From NCBI GenBank assembly GCA_027489915.1, contig JAIXZB010000112.1, forward strand, positions 1-5,548: 5,548 bases of DNA. The letters run 5' to 3'. A program made the translations under genes and the position numbers. Source of the stretch: Rickettsiales bacterium (GTDB lineage: Bacteria > Pseudomonadota > Alphaproteobacteria > Rickettsiales > UBA3002). Position 1 is the first letter of the stretch. Every line of letters begins with the position of its first letter. Below are positions 1 to 5,468 of the stretch, piece by piece. The notes beneath the pieces are model-generated. The model saw only the letters and a program-made list of their open reading frames with translations. It had not been told where the DNA came from and searched no databases.

Positions 1-2
1 AG

Positions 3-236
3 TCTGATGTCAAAAAGAATCCGCGCAAGCTAACGCCTAGAGAGTGCGCGCGATTGCAGGGGTTCCCAGAAGACTTTATTATTGATGCAGTATCAGACGT
101 ACAAGCCTACAAGCAGTTTGGAAACTCTGTTGCCGTACCGGTTATTCACGAGATTGCAAACTCAATCGCTGATGCACTTAAGCTGGCTGAAAAGAGCAAC
201 CTGAAAGCCACCAAACAAAAAAAGATGTATGCTTGA
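3..236 (+). CDS. DNA (cytosine-5)-methyltransferase, C-terminal end (5' part outside window)
   Basis: This is the last 77 codons of a C5-cytosine DNA methyltransferase; the open frame runs in from before the window and stops with TGA at 234-236. The visible part contains family motif IX (RKLTPRECARLQGFP, codons starting near 27) and motif X (YKQFGNSVAVPV, near 109-144), where GNSV is the hallmark. Motif X helps build the S-adenosylmethionine pocket. The catalytic PC motif, the ENV motif and the target-recognition domain lie upstream and cannot be seen, so specificity cannot be read here. The protein ends in a short lysine-rich tail. It lies tail to tail with the endonuclease gene, the stops being about 25 bases apart, so it is most likely the protective methylase of that restriction-modification pair. 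The TTG at 54 is internal to this frame and is not a start. Family assignment is firm; the pairing is inferred from position and from the enzyme families. Confidence 0.93.
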   Translation, partial: SDVKKNPRKLTPRECARLQGFPEDFIIDAVSDVQAYKQFGNSVAVPVIHEIANSIADALKLAEKSNLKATKQKKMYA

Positions 237-261
237 GATTTATCTTATAAAGCAGCCAAAT

Positions 262-1179
262 CTACTTGTCTTTCCACCATTCCAGCAGGTGCGGTAAGTC
301 CTTATTAAAGAGCTGCTCAAAGGAAATCAGATTCATAATTCCGGAATGGGCCTTCGCAACTGCTAAGGGTGCAACAAGTGTTATGTTGTGACTTTTCATG
401 GTGGCTAATAGGTTTGGGCCGATTGCTTCATCCAGCGTGAGGAGATATATGTGAGGAACTTTGGTCCTCTCTAGCTCTTCAACGACCTCCTGCCAGCGCT
501 CTCTTAAAGTAGTCTTCATGGTAAGCACGGCACACTGGGCTCTGTTACGGTTATATTGCTCTAATCCCGGCAGAAGGCCATCGACGATTTTGCCTAAGCC
601 ATGTTTCTCGAACAATTCCGTCCCCGCTTTTGATTGGTCGTCACAAGGAAAGCCCTTGATATCTATAACATGGCGAATCACACATTCAAAGGCAGTCCCT
701 GCACGCGACCTTCTTGATTGTGTTACGCTTTTGGCCAGTTCGTACTGATAAGGGAAGATTCTTCCTGAAATATCACCGACTACTTGAGATAAATTTTCGA
801 GCAAATCATCTTCATTCTTTGCAGCGGTCAATGCCTTCAAAGCCCCATTCTGCAAAAGTTCTTTCAGTATAGTTTTTGTAGAAGCATTTTCTTTCAGCAG
901 GCCTGCAAGAGCTTTGCCACAAACCATTTGTTCGTGCTGAATATATATATCCCAAGCTAGGCTGCGGATTTTGTATATTAGCTGAGTCGTTTCTTCTACT
1001 TCCTTACGAAGGACTTCATGGCCACCAAGTTTATTGACCGCTAAATCTATGTAGGCAGCAGGTGTTAGTTGTTCTTTGCTGCGTATGAGTCCAAATTCTT
1101 TTCGCCATCTAATCTTTTCAGATTCACTCAAATCTACAATAGTTGATATATTATTTTCATCTTTTATCAGTAGCGGCAT
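262..1179 (-). CDS. Type II restriction endonuclease, Ecl18kI/SsoII/PspGI/EcoRII-like PD-(D/E)XK family
   Basis: This 305-residue protein should cut unmethylated DNA at a short palindrome protected by the neighbouring methylase. The core shows a PD-(D/E)XK nuclease: E165 (in GTAFE), D200 (in KIVDGLLPG), K222 and E235. The spacings 35, 22 and 13 equal those I recall for Ecl18kI E125-D160-K182-E195. K222 begins KTTLRERW, and R226-E227-R228 sit where Ecl18kI has its R-E-R triad reading the outer CC/GG pairs. Near the N-terminus, R72 and W76 (RSLAW) have the spacing of Ecl18kI R57 and W61, which hold flipped central bases. The target is therefore probably CC(N)GG-like; this is inference. The catalytic core sits about 40 residues further from the N-terminus than in Ecl18kI, so the N-terminal part is longer and the C-terminal part shorter. 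ATG at 1179 is preceded by GGAG with suitable spacing. A promoter lies just upstream. Confidence 0.88.
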   Translation of the reverse strand: MPLLIKDENNISTIVDLSESEKIRWRKEFGLIRSKEQLTPAAYIDLAVNKLGGHEVLRKEVEETTQLIYKIRSLAWDIYIQHEQMVCGKALAGLLKENASTKTILKELLQNGALKALTAAKNEDDLLENLSQVVGDISGRIFPYQYELAKSVTQSRRSRAGTAFECVIRHVIDIKGFPCDDQSKAGTELFEKHGLGKIVDGLLPGLEQYNRNRAQCAVLTMKTTLRERWQEVVEELERTKVPHIYLLTLDEAIGPNLLATMKSHNITLVAPLAVAKAHSGIMNLISFEQLFNKDLPHLLEWWKDK

Positions 1180-1217
1180 TTAGGCAGTCTCCATAAATAT
1201 CACACAAACGTTTCCTG

Positions 1218-1246
1218 TTTATGTTTGAAAAAACAATACATCTCAA
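1218..1246 (-). promoter_or_regulatory. Sigma-70-type promoter for the endonuclease gene
   Basis: Read on the minus strand there is TTGAGA (1246-1241; 5 of 6 to TTGACA), a 17-base spacer, then CATAAA (1223-1218; 4 of 6 to TATAAT). Transcription would start near 1211, leaving a leader of about 30 bases before the ATG at 1179, with GGAG inside it. The spacing and position are good and the -10 box is only moderate. An inverted repeat covers the same stretch, which suggests control of endonuclease expression. This is a consensus match by eye only. Confidence 0.45.
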
Positions 1247-1248
1247 AC
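1223..1248. repeat. Inverted repeat GTTTGA-N14-TCAAAC overlapping the endonuclease promoter
   Basis: GTTTGA at 1223-1228 and TCAAAC at 1243-1248 are perfect six-base inverted arms around a 14-base AT-rich spacer. The arms cover the proposed -35 box and touch the -10 box, the right place for a repressor or methylase/C-protein operator. An eight-base palindrome AAACGTTT lies nearby at 1206-1213. It does not resemble the GGACA-N3-TGTCC site that I recall for M.SsoII-type autoregulation. Six-base arms in AT-rich DNA can arise by chance. Confidence 0.3.
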
Positions 1249-1350
1249 TAAAGTGATGCATAGAGTTAATTAGAATAATTGTTAAGCCTTCATGAGCTTT
1301 GGCAAGGTTTGGTCGTCCGTTAAATTCCGATTTAGGCCGGTCTTTTTTTT

Positions 1351-1371
1351 AGGGTACAGGATAGGGTACAG
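1351..1371. repeat. Tandem direct repeat AGGGTACAG, 12-base period, possible integrase arm sites
   Basis: AGGGTACAG occurs at 1351-1359 and again at 1363-1371, separated by GAT, so the copies repeat with a 12-base period. They lie about 60 bases inside the tRNA-fMet-like sequence. Short tandem repeats of this kind near attachment sites are commonly arm-type binding sites for tyrosine integrases or excisionases. That role is inferred from position; no integrase gene is visible in the window. Confidence 0.4.
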
Positions 1372-1431
1372 AGGCGCAATCAAATGAAAAAAATGGCTTA
1401 TTACTTGGGTTTTGCAAAACAGTTATGATTA

Positions 1432-1445
1432 GGCCCCCGCAACCA
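1432..1445 (+). other. Copy of tRNA-fMet 3' end, presumed attachment site of the element
   Basis: GGCCCCCGCAACCA is identical to the last 14 bases of E. coli-type initiator tRNA, that is, the 3' side of the acceptor stem plus CCA. Many other bacterial initiator tRNAs share at least the final 13. The preceding bases (CAGTTATGATTA, 1420-1431) only partly match the T-arm: 20 of 26 positions agree over 1420-1445 against CGGTTCAAATCC plus the 14-mer. There is no whole tRNA here: the anticodon arm and D-arm are absent. A free-standing tRNA 3' end is the classic distal attachment site left when an element integrates into a tRNA gene. The orientation predicts an intact tRNA-fMet gene to the left, beyond the window, with the restriction-modification genes inside the element. 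Fourteen bases is short, so coincidence is not excluded. Confidence 0.55.
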
Positions 1446-1665
1446 AATTTAATATTCAGCTGTAGTAACCTGGCGGGCATAGCTATTTCCTAAAAGCGAA
1501 TAATACTTTCATTTGCTATGAGCCCTCAGAAAGAAGCGCCTTGAGTTTGCGTTCGCGTTACACCTCTCAGTTTTAATCTTTACGTAAAAAATATACATGG
1601 GTGGACTCATCGCATCGCTTCGTTACGTGCAAGCATTTAGATGCAATGCTACCAGCAACGTTACT

Positions 1666-1694
1666 TTAACAATCAACAATTCCGCTTGTATGCT
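1666..1694 (+). promoter_or_regulatory. Sigma-70-type promoter for the PRC-barrel gene
   Basis: TTAACA at 1666-1671 (5 of 6 to TTGACA) is followed by a 17-base spacer and TATGCT at 1689-1694 (4 of 6 to TATAAT). Transcription would begin near 1701, giving a leader of about 20 bases that contains AAAGGAG at 1707-1713, well spaced from the ATG at 1721. The match is by eye, but its geometry fits the gene closely. Confidence 0.45.
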
Positions 1695-1720
1695 GGTGCG
1701 GATGCAAAAGGAGAAGAGCC

Positions 1721-2077
1721 ATGACAAATCAGATTTTATTGTCCGCTTCGACGCTGAATGGCAATGACGTAAAAAATGCTCAAGGCGAAAGCCTCGGCCA
1801 TGTGAAGGATATCATGCTTGATACGGGTAATAGCCGTGTAGCGTATTATGTTCTGTCGTTTGGAGGCTGGCTAGAGGTGGGCGACAAGCTGTTCGCTATA
1901 CCGCCAGAAGCGATGAAATTAAATACCACTGATAAATGCTTTATACTCAACATCGATAAAGAACGCCTGAAAAACGCAGAAGGTTTTGATAAGGATCAAT
2001 GGCCAAATATGGCAGATCCAACCTTCCGCACAAAACTATATCAGCATTACGGTATGACTGACCGTTTCGCTGCATAA
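1721..2077 (+). CDS. PRC-barrel domain protein, 118 aa
   Basis: This small, probably cytoplasmic protein consists of one PRC-barrel domain over about residues 5-80 and a short C-terminal tail. The pattern is typical: a first strand (ILLSAST), a conserved G-x-x-L-G turn (QGESLGHVKDIMLD), a hydrophobic strand pair (RVAYYVLSFGGWLEVGDK), and an IPPEAM segment. Family members include the photosynthetic reaction-centre H subunit and RimM; stand-alone ones often appear among stress-induced genes and have no enzymatic role. No signal peptide or membrane segment is present. The tail (about residues 85-118) contains QWPNMADPTFRTKLYQHYG, which I do not recognise beyond its frequent occurrence in small proteins of this type. 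The start is fixed by AAAGGAG eight bases upstream. A promoter precedes it and a strong terminator follows, so it looks like a single-gene unit. The precise function is unknown. Confidence 0.85.
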   Translation: MTNQILLSASTLNGNDVKNAQGESLGHVKDIMLDTGNSRVAYYVLSFGGWLEVGDKLFAIPPEAMKLNTTDKCFILNIDKERLKNAEGFDKDQWPNMADPTFRTKLYQHYGMTDRFAA

Positions 2078-2089
2078 ATTCCATTCTAC

Positions 2090-2121
2090 AACTCCCCTTC
2101 ATAATCTTGAAGGGGAGTTTT
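2090..2121 (+). terminator. Rho-independent terminator after the PRC-barrel gene
   Basis: A perfect 12-base stem, AACTCCCCTTCA (2090-2101) with TGAAGGGGAGTT (2108-2119), encloses a six-base loop and ends in four T residues (2118-2121). It begins 12 bases after the PRC-barrel stop. The U-tract is short, so some read-through into the transporter gene is possible. Confidence 0.82.
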
Positions 2122-2166
2122 GGAGTGCGCGGCATATACGCTGCGGAAGTCTTAAAGAGCATTTAG

Positions 2167-2907
2167 ATGGCAAGACAGCAAAACAGTTTGGCTAATGTAC
2201 AGAGATCGGTTTCATTCATAACGGAGAGCCATCTCATCCGCCGCATTGGGTGGCTGCGCGCGTCGGTATTGGGGGCCAATGATGGTATCTTATCGACCGC
2301 GAGCATTGTCAGCGGCATGGCAGCAGGGGGAGCATCCCACGCCGCCATTATGCTTGCTGGATTGGCAAGCCTCGTAGCAGGCGCGACTGCGATGGCCACG
2401 GGCGAATATGTTTCTGTCAGTTCGCAGACTGATACAGAAAACGCAGACTTGGCGCGTGAGAAGCAGGAGCTGGAGAAGAAGCCTGCATACGAGATGGAGG
2501 AGCTTGCGCAAATATATGTGAAGCGTGGCGTTACTTTACCCGTCGCTCGCACCGTCGCTGAGCAATTGATGGCCCACGATGCGCTTAGCGCGCATGCCCA
2601 TGATGAGCTTGGTATTTCGGAAATAACGACTGCAAAGCCCATTCAGGCAGCACTCTCATCTGCCGCCAGTTTCAGTGTGGGTGCGCTCTTGCCATTAATT
2701 GTTACCTTTGCTGTGCCTTCCTCTATGATTCTTGTAGCAGTTATTGTCAGCACGATGATGTCATTGGCAGCACTGGGTATCGTTGGTGCAAAGGCTGGTG
2801 GCGCACACGCGCTGAGGCCAACAATACGCGTCCTTTTCTGGGGGGCGCTTTCGCTCGGATTAACTACCCTTGTTGGTATCTTATTTGGGATTACGTCTAG
2901 CGGATAA
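2167..2907 (+). CDS. VIT1/CCC1-family transition-metal (Fe2+/Mn2+) transporter
   Basis: This 246-residue membrane protein belongs to the vacuolar iron transporter family, which exports Fe2+ or Mn2+ from the cytoplasm, usually by H+ antiport. The signature RASVLGANDGILSTASIVSG (31-50) forms the first membrane helix and carries D39; GEYVSVSSQTDTE follows the second helix, which carries M76. A hydrophilic cytoplasmic hairpin at about 91-150 holds E98, E101, E109 and E112. These six residues keep the spacing I recall for metal ligands of eucalyptus VIT1 (D43, M80, E102, E105, E113, E116). Three further membrane segments lie near 160-182, 186-207 and 220-243, giving five in all. AAAGAG at 2154-2159 supports the ATG at 2167. 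The upstream gap is only 45 bases beyond the terminator and I saw no clear promoter, so expression may depend on read-through. Substrate is inferred from the family; export of excess iron or manganese is likely. Confidence 0.9.
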   Translation: MARQQNSLANVQRSVSFITESHLIRRIGWLRASVLGANDGILSTASIVSGMAAGGASHAAIMLAGLASLVAGATAMATGEYVSVSSQTDTENADLAREKQELEKKPAYEMEELAQIYVKRGVTLPVARTVAEQLMAHDALSAHAHDELGISEITTAKPIQAALSSAASFSVGALLPLIVTFAVPSSMILVAVIVSTMMSLAALGIVGAKAGGAHALRPTIRVLFWGALSLGLTTLVGILFGITSSG

Positions 2908-2975
2908 AGATTAAACAACTATCTTACGAGCGAAGCAAATAGAGCCTATACATGTAACCATTGAGGAGAAGCTAT

Positions 2976-4040
2976 ATGACCATCCACGCACGCGCCTACG
3001 CCGCACAATCTTCTACAGCCGCTTTGGCGCCATTCCACTTCGAGCGCCGCGAGCCACGCGCGCAGGATGTAGTAATTGATATCCTCTATTGTGGCGTATG
3101 CCATTCCGATATTCACTCCGCCCGTAACGAATGGGGTGGTTCGCAATATCCGCTCGTCCCCGGCCATGAGATTGTGGGGAGAGTCCGCACAGTAGGCGAT
3201 AAGGTTACTAAGTTCAAAGCGGGAGATTTAGTGGGTGTTGGCTGCTTTGTTGATAGTTGCCGCAGCTGCCACTCGTGCGACGATGGGCTGGAGCAATATT
3301 GCGAGAATGGATTTACTGCCACCTATAACAGCGAAGACAAAATCGGTGGCACATCACAGAAAATCACTCAAGGCGGCTATTCTGATACAATCACGGTGGA
3401 AGAACGTTTTGTACTCCGTATGCCAGAAAACTTGGATCCTGCCGCTGCTGCGCCGCTTCTGTGCGCTGGCATCACGACCTATTCGCCGCTCAAACATTGG
3501 AAAGTGGGGGCTGGCCAGAAAGTCGGCATCATCGGCCTTGGGGGGCTCGGCCATATGGGGGTGAAGCTCGCGCATGCGATGGGCGCGATGGTGGTGATGA
3601 TTACCACCTCAGCCGAAAAAGCTGCGGATGCGAAGAAACTCGGTGCGGATGAAGTGCTCATTTCAAAAGATGCTGAGGCGATGAAAGCCGCACAAAATAG
3701 TTTTGATTTCCTGCTCAACACCATACCCGTAGGGCATGATGTCGATCCCTACATGGCGCTTTTGAAGCGCGATGCAACGATGGTAATTGTCGGCGCAATA
3801 GAGCCGATGAAGCAGGTCAATACTGCACCGTTTATTTTCAAGCGGCGACATATGGCAGGCTCGTTGGTTGGTGGGCTGCCCGAAACACAGGAGATGCTTG
3901 ATTTCTGCGGCAGGCACAATATCGTTTGCGATATTGAAACCATCAATATTCAGGACATCAACACAGCCTATGAGCGCACAGTGAAAGGTGATGTCAAATA
4001 CCGCTTCGTCATTGATATGGCATCACTCAAAGCTGCGTAG
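2976..4040 (+). CDS. Zinc-dependent NAD(P) alcohol/aldehyde dehydrogenase, CAD/YahK-like
   Basis: This 354-residue medium-chain dehydrogenase interconverts alcohols and aldehydes, most likely reducing aldehydes with NADPH. The likely catalytic zinc ligands are C42 (GVCHSD), H64-E65 (GHE) and C163 (LLCAG). Structural zinc cysteines are C95, C98, C101 and C109. The Rossmann fold begins at GLGGLGHMGVKLA (187-199). The following strand ends in TTSAEK (about 210-215), the Ser/Lys-rich form that binds the NADPH 2'-phosphate in cinnamyl alcohol dehydrogenases rather than the acidic residue of NAD enzymes. NGFTATYNS after the fourth structural cysteine is also typical of the CAD/YahK subgroup. ATG at 2976 is chosen because GAGGAG (2963-2968) lies seven bases upstream; the TTG at 2961 overlaps that ribosome site. 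A weak TATACA lies near 2947. It starts 68 bases after the transporter and could share its transcript. A general aldehyde-detoxifying role is plausible; the natural substrate is unknown. Confidence 0.92.
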   Translation: MTIHARAYAAQSSTAALAPFHFERREPRAQDVVIDILYCGVCHSDIHSARNEWGGSQYPLVPGHEIVGRVRTVGDKVTKFKAGDLVGVGCFVDSCRSCHSCDDGLEQYCENGFTATYNSEDKIGGTSQKITQGGYSDTITVEERFVLRMPENLDPAAAAPLLCAGITTYSPLKHWKVGAGQKVGIIGLGGLGHMGVKLAHAMGAMVVMITTSAEKAADAKKLGADEVLISKDAEAMKAAQNSFDFLLNTIPVGHDVDPYMALLKRDATMVIVGAIEPMKQVNTAPFIFKRRHMAGSLVGGLPETQEMLDFCGRHNIVCDIETINIQDINTAYERTVKGDVKYRFVIDMASLKAA

Positions 4041-4174
4041 GAGTTTTGCCCGGTGCACCCCTGCCAATAACGGCATCACCGTACATGGAACCAGCCGTTG
4101 CAGCATCACCATTCTCATCTACGCAGGCAACCATTCAGTCGCACAAGGATTATGGTGCTGAAGTATATCCAGTG

Positions 4175-4231
4175 AATGACAACTGTTTGGATGACGGCAA
4201 CGGTGTCGTCAGAGACATGCAATTAGTGGCG
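4175..4231 (+). repeat. Diverged direct repeat, copy 1 (57 bp)
   Basis: An ungapped alignment with 5326-5382 gives 43 identical bases of 57, with most differences at third codon positions in the early part and AATGA, AACGGTGT and TTAGTGGC shared. Both copies keep the same reading phase (NDN..D..NGV..D..LVA), which indicates common ancestry of coding sequence and not a chance DNA match. Confidence 0.7.
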
Positions 4232-4275
4232 AAAGACGCTCTTTTGGGGTCTTGCTGCTATGTAAGAAATGCATT

Positions 4276-4284
4276 TGTTACAAT
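4276..4284 (+). promoter_or_regulatory. Possible extended -10 promoter for the exported-protein gene
   Basis: TG at 4276-4277, one base, then TACAAT at 4279-4284 (5 of 6 to TATAAT) forms an extended -10 element. No good -35 box lies at 17 or 18 bases; TTGCTG at 4252 is slightly too far away. Transcription would begin near 4291, about 40 bases before the ATG at 4330. This is a weak call made by eye in AT-rich DNA. Confidence 0.3.
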
Positions 4285-4329
4285 GTGCCAAAAGTGTATT
4301 CTCATCTAAACATGCATTGTTGGGGCTAT

Positions 4330-5124
4330 ATGAAATTTTACTTTATTGCTGCATTGATTGCGTTGATGCCTTTATCGGTACAGGCTAAAGATTGGGAGCG
4401 CCTGCCTGATGGCAGAGTGGTGATTGAGTTTTATGATGTAAAGCTTGCTTTTAGGGAAAATGATAATGTTGGCGTATACATGTCTTATGTGGGTGGCATA
4501 ATTAAAGAAAATAAGCATCAGCTTACTATATCTGACATAATAAATAGCCCTGATGAAACCAGAGATGCTCTTAAGGCTATGAAGCAGCTTCCTAATTGGC
4601 GTATACGTCTCATGTTCTCAGACATTCCTGTTGAGGTTGGCGGAAAGAAACGTCTGCTTCCAGGATACACTGCTGATATGGATATTCGTACTGCAAGAGA
4701 GAAGGATTACAGATCTCTTGAATGCAGAAGTCAGTCGGTAGATCCGAAAGATTCCATTTTTTCTGCAAAAGTAGGGGGTGGTTTTAGTGTTGATTCTTCA
4801 CATTCAAGACCACTGCCTCGAGTAGAAACTTATTGTTTGGATGTGAGCAAGAGAAAATATAGGAAAAAATCATCGCTAAAAATTACATGTGATAAAATTA
4901 ATATTATTGATTGTGAGAATTTCTTTAGGACAGCTTCACGTGCAGTTACAGTTAACTATCGTTTCCGCCCCGAGTTTGCATATTTCATGAAGGATTCAAG
5001 TCGCGCATCTAAACAAGTACGAAATAGATTTTACCTCTTCCCCATGAGTGAATGGGAAGAGCTTGATCATAGGTTATATCAGTATTTTCAATCCTACCTT
5101 GTAAATGAGGAGTTGTTGCCATGA
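4330..5124 (+). CDS. Exported protein of unknown function, 264 aa
   Basis: I do not recognise a family. The start at 4330 gives a clean Sec signal peptide: MKFYF, a hydrophobic core (IAALIALMPL), and probable cleavage after A19 (SVQA/KDW). Earlier starts in the same frame (TTG 4252, ATG 4312) would bury that signal. GGGG at 4322-4325 is a poor, close ribosome site. The mature protein of about 245 residues has no further membrane segment. It holds four cysteines (C132, C169, C187, C195), enough for two disulfides in the periplasm, and basic stretches such as SKRKYRKKSS (173-182). The C-terminal third is rich in aromatic residues (FRPEFAYF, RFYLF, RLYQYFQSYL). The gene is clearly more AT-rich than the dehydrogenase before it, which suggests a separate origin. 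Its stop overlaps the next start as ATGA, implying translational coupling with the RTX-like gene. A periplasmic or outer-surface partner of that protein is a guess. Confidence 0.75.
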   Translation: MKFYFIAALIALMPLSVQAKDWERLPDGRVVIEFYDVKLAFRENDNVGVYMSYVGGIIKENKHQLTISDIINSPDETRDALKAMKQLPNWRIRLMFSDIPVEVGGKKRLLPGYTADMDIRTAREKDYRSLECRSQSVDPKDSIFSAKVGGGFSVDSSHSRPLPRVETYCLDVSKRKYRKKSSLKITCDKINIIDCENFFRTASRAVTVNYRFRPEFAYFMKDSSRASKQVRNRFYLFPMSEWEELDHRLYQYFQSYLVNEELLP

Positions 5125-5432
5125 CATATCAAATCACTGATGCAAACATCCTAAATGACTTGCTAAATGCGTATAAGTCAAGCGATTGGCAAACTGCTTA
5201 CCAGCTTGCGTTTGAAGCAATTAGCACTAATGGGTAGTGATACCATTCGCGGGCTCGGCGGCGACGATGTGCTGAATGGCGGCTTCGGATTCTTTACCGA
5301 AATTCAAGGTGCGTTGCGTGCAGCAAATGATAACCGTTTTGATGGCAGGAACGGTGTTGGAAGTGACGTGCGGTTAGTGGCTTAGATGGCCGTGGTGCTC
5401 TTGCAGAATTTGCAATTGTCAGGGTTGGCTGA
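5121..5432 (+). pseudogene. Small RTX-type (calcium-binding repeat) protein gene split by two apparent frameshifts
   Basis: As written, ATG 5121 encodes only 38 residues, MTYQITDANILNDLLNAYKS onward, ending ...FEAISTNG at TAG 5235-5237. The next frame then reads GSDTIRGLGGDDVLNGG, one and a half glycine/aspartate repeats of the hemolysin-type calcium-binding kind, and ends NDNRFDGRNGVGSDVRLVA at TAG 5383-5385. The first frame resumes with LDGRGALAEFAIVRVG and stops at 5430-5432. Removing one G from the GGG at 5232-5234 and adding one T at 5382-5383 joins all three parts into a 103-residue protein. RTX repeats normally mark C-terminal secretion through a type I system and fold on binding calcium outside the cell. 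The coupled start (ATGA) suggests co-expression with the exported-protein gene. The short length and few repeats could mean an internally deleted larger RTX gene. Sequencing error is the main alternative to true decay. Confidence 0.6.
5326..5382 (+). repeat. Diverged direct repeat, copy 2 (57 bp)
   Basis: This is the partner of 4175-4231 (43 of 57 bases, 11 of 19 residues identical). It encodes the end of the middle, shifted frame of the RTX-like gene. Here it follows calcium-binding repeats, whereas copy 1 does not. The copies flank the exported-protein gene in the same orientation, about 1.15 kb apart. Confidence 0.7.
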
Positions 5433-5468
5433 TTGTGTATGGTAATTGCAGTGTGACGTGGGGGGTGT

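Larger units (their letters stand above)
1180..1720. other. Gene-free region spanning the presumed element/chromosome border
   Basis: No reading frame here has protein-like character; the longest tidy one I saw encodes only 14 residues (ATG at 1384). From left to right the region holds the endonuclease promoter and inverted repeat, a tandem AGGGTACAG repeat, the tRNA-fMet 3'-end copy, and the promoter and ribosome binding site of the PRC-barrel gene. A T-run at 1342-1350 follows GC-rich sequence (GGCCGG), but I found no convincing stem for a terminator. A nested inverted repeat at 1632-1650 (AGCATT/AATGCT, with GCAT/ATGC inside) lies about 15 bases before the PRC-barrel -35 box. Its role is unknown. 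I see nothing else in 1446-1630. Confidence 0.6.
4046..4309 (+). pseudogene. Remnant reading frame ending in an RTX-gene-like C-terminal motif
   Basis: The frame is open for about 87 codons, but its first half looks unlike a natural protein: it is proline-, alanine- and serine-rich, has no ribosome binding site, and offers only a TTG just after the dehydrogenase stop or an ATG at 4085. The second half contains NDNCLDDGNGVVRDMQLVA (4175-4231), which matches the end of the RTX-like gene at 5326-5382 at 11 of 19 residues. After that come ALLGSCCYVRN and a stop at 4307-4309; the other copy, read through its frameshift, continues with ALAEFAIVRV, so the likeness may extend with gaps. I read this as the worn 3' end of a second member of that gene family, its N-terminal part lost or replaced. 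The first 100 bases also read as a short peptide on the opposite strand (GDAATAGSMYGDAVIG), of unknown meaning. It may instead be non-coding. Confidence 0.4.

Noticed and set aside
236..263. Inverted repeat AGATTT/AAATCT between the two converging stops as a shared terminator
   Set aside because: It has only six AT-rich pairs around a 16-base loop and no T-run on either side, too weak to call.
461..748. Open frame of 95 codons on the + strand inside the endonuclease gene
   Set aside because: It is antisense to a protein with clear catalytic motifs, has no ribosome binding site and reads as low-quality Ser/Leu-rich sequence.
1320..1350. Terminator ending in the T-run at 1342-1350
   Set aside because: The bases before the T-run (including GGCCGG) do not form a convincing stem of useful length.
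1420..1445. A complete tRNA gene
   Set aside because: Only the 3' acceptor strand and CCA match; upstream sequence lacks D, anticodon and full T arms, so it is a remnant or attachment site only.
2163..2642. 159-codon frame on the - strand opposite the transporter gene
   Set aside because: It is a shadow of the strongly conserved VIT coding sequence, with Ser/Ala/Cys-rich composition typical of antisense frames.
2961..2975. Five-codon upstream extension of the alcohol dehydrogenase from TTG
   Set aside because: The TTG overlaps the GAGGAG that properly serves the ATG at 2976, and the protein family starts near MTIHARAYA.
5386..5445. 19-codon frame starting ATG directly after the second RTX stop
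   Set aside because: It has no ribosome binding site and is out of frame with the more protein-like LDGRGALAEFAIVRVG segment at 5382-5429.
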